A stretch of DNA of 8,612 bases, taken from the NCBI GenBank assembly GCA_964567545.1, contig CAZMNB010000051.1:1-8612 (forward strand). Direction: 5' to 3'. Each line of letters begins with the position of its first letter. Position 1 is the stretch's first letter. The position numbers and the translations under genes are program-made. The notes under the pieces are model-generated. The model was given only the letters and a program-made list of their open reading frames with translations. It was not told the DNA's origin and made no database searches. This DNA comes from UBA7398 sp964567545. GTDB taxonomy: Bacteria > Actinomycetota > Actinomycetes > Nanopelagicales > Nanopelagicaceae. Shown one piece after another: positions 7,205 to 8,612 of the stretch.

Positions 7205-7210
7205 TCTGCC

Positions 7211-8092
7211 ATGAATGGAATCGTCCTAGCCGGAGGAATAGGCTCGCGTTTATGGCCAATAACTCGTGGTGTTAGCAAGCAATTGCTCCACGTTTATGAC
7301 AAACCAATGATTCATTATCCAATTGCAACACTAATGGCTGCTGGAATTAGGAAGATTCTCATAGTTTCAACACCTCAAGACGTGGAGGCGTACAAGCGCC
7401 TACTCGGTTCTGGGTTTGATTTGGGAGTCGAATTCCATTTTGTTGTTCAAGATTTTCCCAGAGGTTTGGCAGACGCATTTATTCTTGGAGAAAATTTCCT
7501 CGATGGAGGCAAATGTGCCTTAATACTGGGCGATAACATATTTCATGGTTCTGGACTGGGTCGTCAACTTATGGATTACACAAGTCTGAATGGAGCCCAC
7601 ATATTCGCATATAGAGTCGCAGATCCAACACAATACGGTGTAGTTGAGTTTAGCGATACCGGCGAAGTTATATCCATTGAAGAGAAGCCAGTTGCACCTA
7701 AATCAAATTATGCAGTTCCGGGACTTTATTTTTATGATAATTCCGTCGTGGAGATTGCAAAAGGGATTGAACCCAGTGCGCGAGGCGAAATCGAAATTAC
7801 CGCTGTAAATAACGAGTATCTTAAAGCAGGAAATTTACAAGTATCAATTCTTCCACGTGGCACTGCGTGGCTTGATACCGGAACTGTCCAAGCATTACAT
7901 GATGCTGCCTCCTACGTAAGAATTCTTGAAGAGCGACAAGGGACCAAGGTTTCTTGCTTAGAGGAGATTGCTTGGAGACAAGGTTGGATTAGCAATGACA
8001 AATTGCACTCACTTGCGCAAAGTTACGGGATTTCTCCTTATGGAAATTTCCTTCGTTCGCTATTGTTAGATATAGGGAATCGTGAAAGGTGA
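7211..8092 (+). CDS. rmlA: glucose-1-phosphate thymidylyltransferase RmlA
   Basis: RmlA joins glucose-1-phosphate and dTTP to give dTDP-glucose and pyrophosphate, the first step of the pathway continued by RmlB. The 293-residue protein has the nucleotide-binding loop GIVLAGGIGSRLWPIT (3-18), where S12 replaces the more usual Thr of GTRL, with K23 and the K31-P32 motif in the loop that follows (SKQLLHVYDKPM, 22-33). LILGDNIFHG (104-113) holds D108, which binds Mg2+. Then EEKP (157-160), ARGEIEITAVN (190-200) and GTAWLDTGT (217-225) follow, as in RmlA family enzymes. Length is normal and no key residue is missing. Start ATG 7211 has no clear ribosome site (see the candidate leaderless promoter). 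Its stop overlaps the following ketoisomerase start if the GTG at 8082 is used, so the two genes are probably coupled. Confidence 0.97.
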   Translation: MNGIVLAGGIGSRLWPITRGVSKQLLHVYDKPMIHYPIATLMAAGIRKILIVSTPQDVEAYKRLLGSGFDLGVEFHFVVQDFPRGLADAFILGENFLDGGKCALILGDNIFHGSGLGRQLMDYTSLNGAHIFAYRVADPTQYGVVEFSDTGEVISIEEKPVAPKSNYAVPGLYFYDNSVVEIAKGIEPSARGEIEITAVNNEYLKAGNLQVSILPRGTAWLDTGTVQALHDAASYVRILEERQGTKVSCLEEIAWRQGWISNDKLHSLAQSYGISPYGNFLRSLLLDIGNRER

Positions 8093-8579
8093 AAAGTTGA
8101 TTATCCTGAGTGATATGGGTAAAGGCCCAGGAAAAGATAGGCAGAAAATTCAAATCAAAGATTTAGGGATTTGGATCCACCCAATTGATGGCTTTCTCGA
8201 TAATCGCGGTGCGTTAGGCTTCCTTGAGCTGGATAAGCTTTTCCCCATCAACCCAAAAAGAATATTTTTTACATTTGATGTACCGCTAAATGAAAGCCGC
8301 GGAGGGCACGCCCATAGGGAGTGCTCTCAGTTTCTAGTCTGCCTGAGTGGTGCTTGTACAGTTGAAATCGACAATGGGACCACAGTTCAACAATTCAGAG
8401 TAGACACGCCCTTTTATGGCTTAGAATTGCCAAGAATGTACTGGTCTAGGCAATTCGACTTTACTGAATCAGCTTCGTTACTCGTTTTAGCTTCAGACCA
8501 CTATTCGGAAGAAGATTACATAAGAGAATATTCAGAATATACTGAGATTCTGCATAACTCAAGAAATATAAATTCATAA
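8082..8579 (+). CDS. FdtA/QdtA-type dTDP-sugar 3,4-ketoisomerase (cupin)
   Basis: A small cupin enzyme that would move the keto group of dTDP-4-keto-6-deoxyglucose from C4 to C3, giving dTDP-3-keto-6-deoxygalactose (FdtA) or -glucose (QdtA), the step before C3 amination. The 165 residues show the family signature: DNRGALGFLEL (40-50), KRIFFTFDVPLNESRGGHAH (59-78) with catalytic-type H76 and H78, CSQFLVCLSG (81-90), GLELPRMYW (113-121), LLVLAS (133-138) and DYIREYSEY (145-153). Which C4 product is made cannot be told from sequence by eye. GTG 8082 overlaps rmlA by 11 bp. A TTG at 8097, five bases after AAAGGTG, is a strong alternative start (160 residues), four bases past the rmlA stop. Conserved sequence begins only after residue 25, so both starts fit. 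The paired aminotransferase is expected just right of the window. Confidence 0.85.
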   Translation: MKGEKLIILSDMGKGPGKDRQKIQIKDLGIWIHPIDGFLDNRGALGFLELDKLFPINPKRIFFTFDVPLNESRGGHAHRECSQFLVCLSGACTVEIDNGTTVQQFRVDTPFYGLELPRMYWSRQFDFTESASLLVLASDHYSEEDYIREYSEYTEILHNSRNINS

Positions 8580-8612
8580 AATAGTCCTCACGAAAGGCTA
8601 GGGAAACTTTGA

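Overview
The window is part of a surface-polysaccharide (O-antigen or capsule-type) gene cluster. It encodes nucleotide-sugar enzymes, sugar-transfer enzymes and a probable export ABC transporter. No RNA genes, CRISPR arrays, insertion sequences or phage genes were seen. The DNA is visibly AT-leaning. RmlA and RmlB read most like actinobacterial versions (for example the RmlA C-terminal region around WLDTGT and the ERQG segment), and GTG/TTG starts and one possible leaderless start fit that. My best guess is a low-GC actinobacterium, perhaps of the freshwater acI/Planktophila kind. This is inference from sequence flavour, not a database match.

Layout. Seven genes lie on the minus strand, read from right to left. 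They are rmlB (7156-6179); an extended SDR sugar-nucleotide reductase/epimerase (6007-5135); two GT-B glycosyltransferases (5125-4076 and 4079-2946); an RmlC-like cupin (2949-2368); a poorly characterised GT-B-like protein (2245-857); and the N-terminal part of an ABC exporter that runs off the left edge (735-1). The block from the SDR to the RmlC-like gene is tightly packed (9-bp gap, then two 4-bp ATGA overlaps), so it is almost certainly one operon. On the plus strand, diverging from rmlB across a 54-bp gap, are rmlA (7211-8092) and an FdtA/QdtA-type sugar ketoisomerase (8082/8097-8579). Every intergenic space is under 200 bp, and the larger ones hold only candidate promoters or weak hairpins.

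How the genes fit together. RmlA and RmlB make dTDP-glucose and then dTDP-4-keto-6-deoxyglucose. From this shared intermediate two branches are encoded. The FdtA/QdtA-type enzyme would move the keto group to C3, normally followed by a C3 aminotransferase and acyltransferase to give a dTDP-3-acylamino-3,6-dideoxyhexose; those genes would be expected just beyond the right edge. The RmlC-like cupin plus the SDR reductase could make a second deoxysugar, but the cupin has lost several residues that true RmlC uses, so this branch is uncertain. The glycosyltransferases would assemble the sugars on a lipid carrier, and the ABC protein would flip or export the product.

The most unusual items are the RmlC-like protein with an altered active site, the unassigned 462-residue GT-B-like protein, and the very short divergent rmlB/rmlA control region with repeated AGGTTA motifs and a possible leaderless rmlA transcript.
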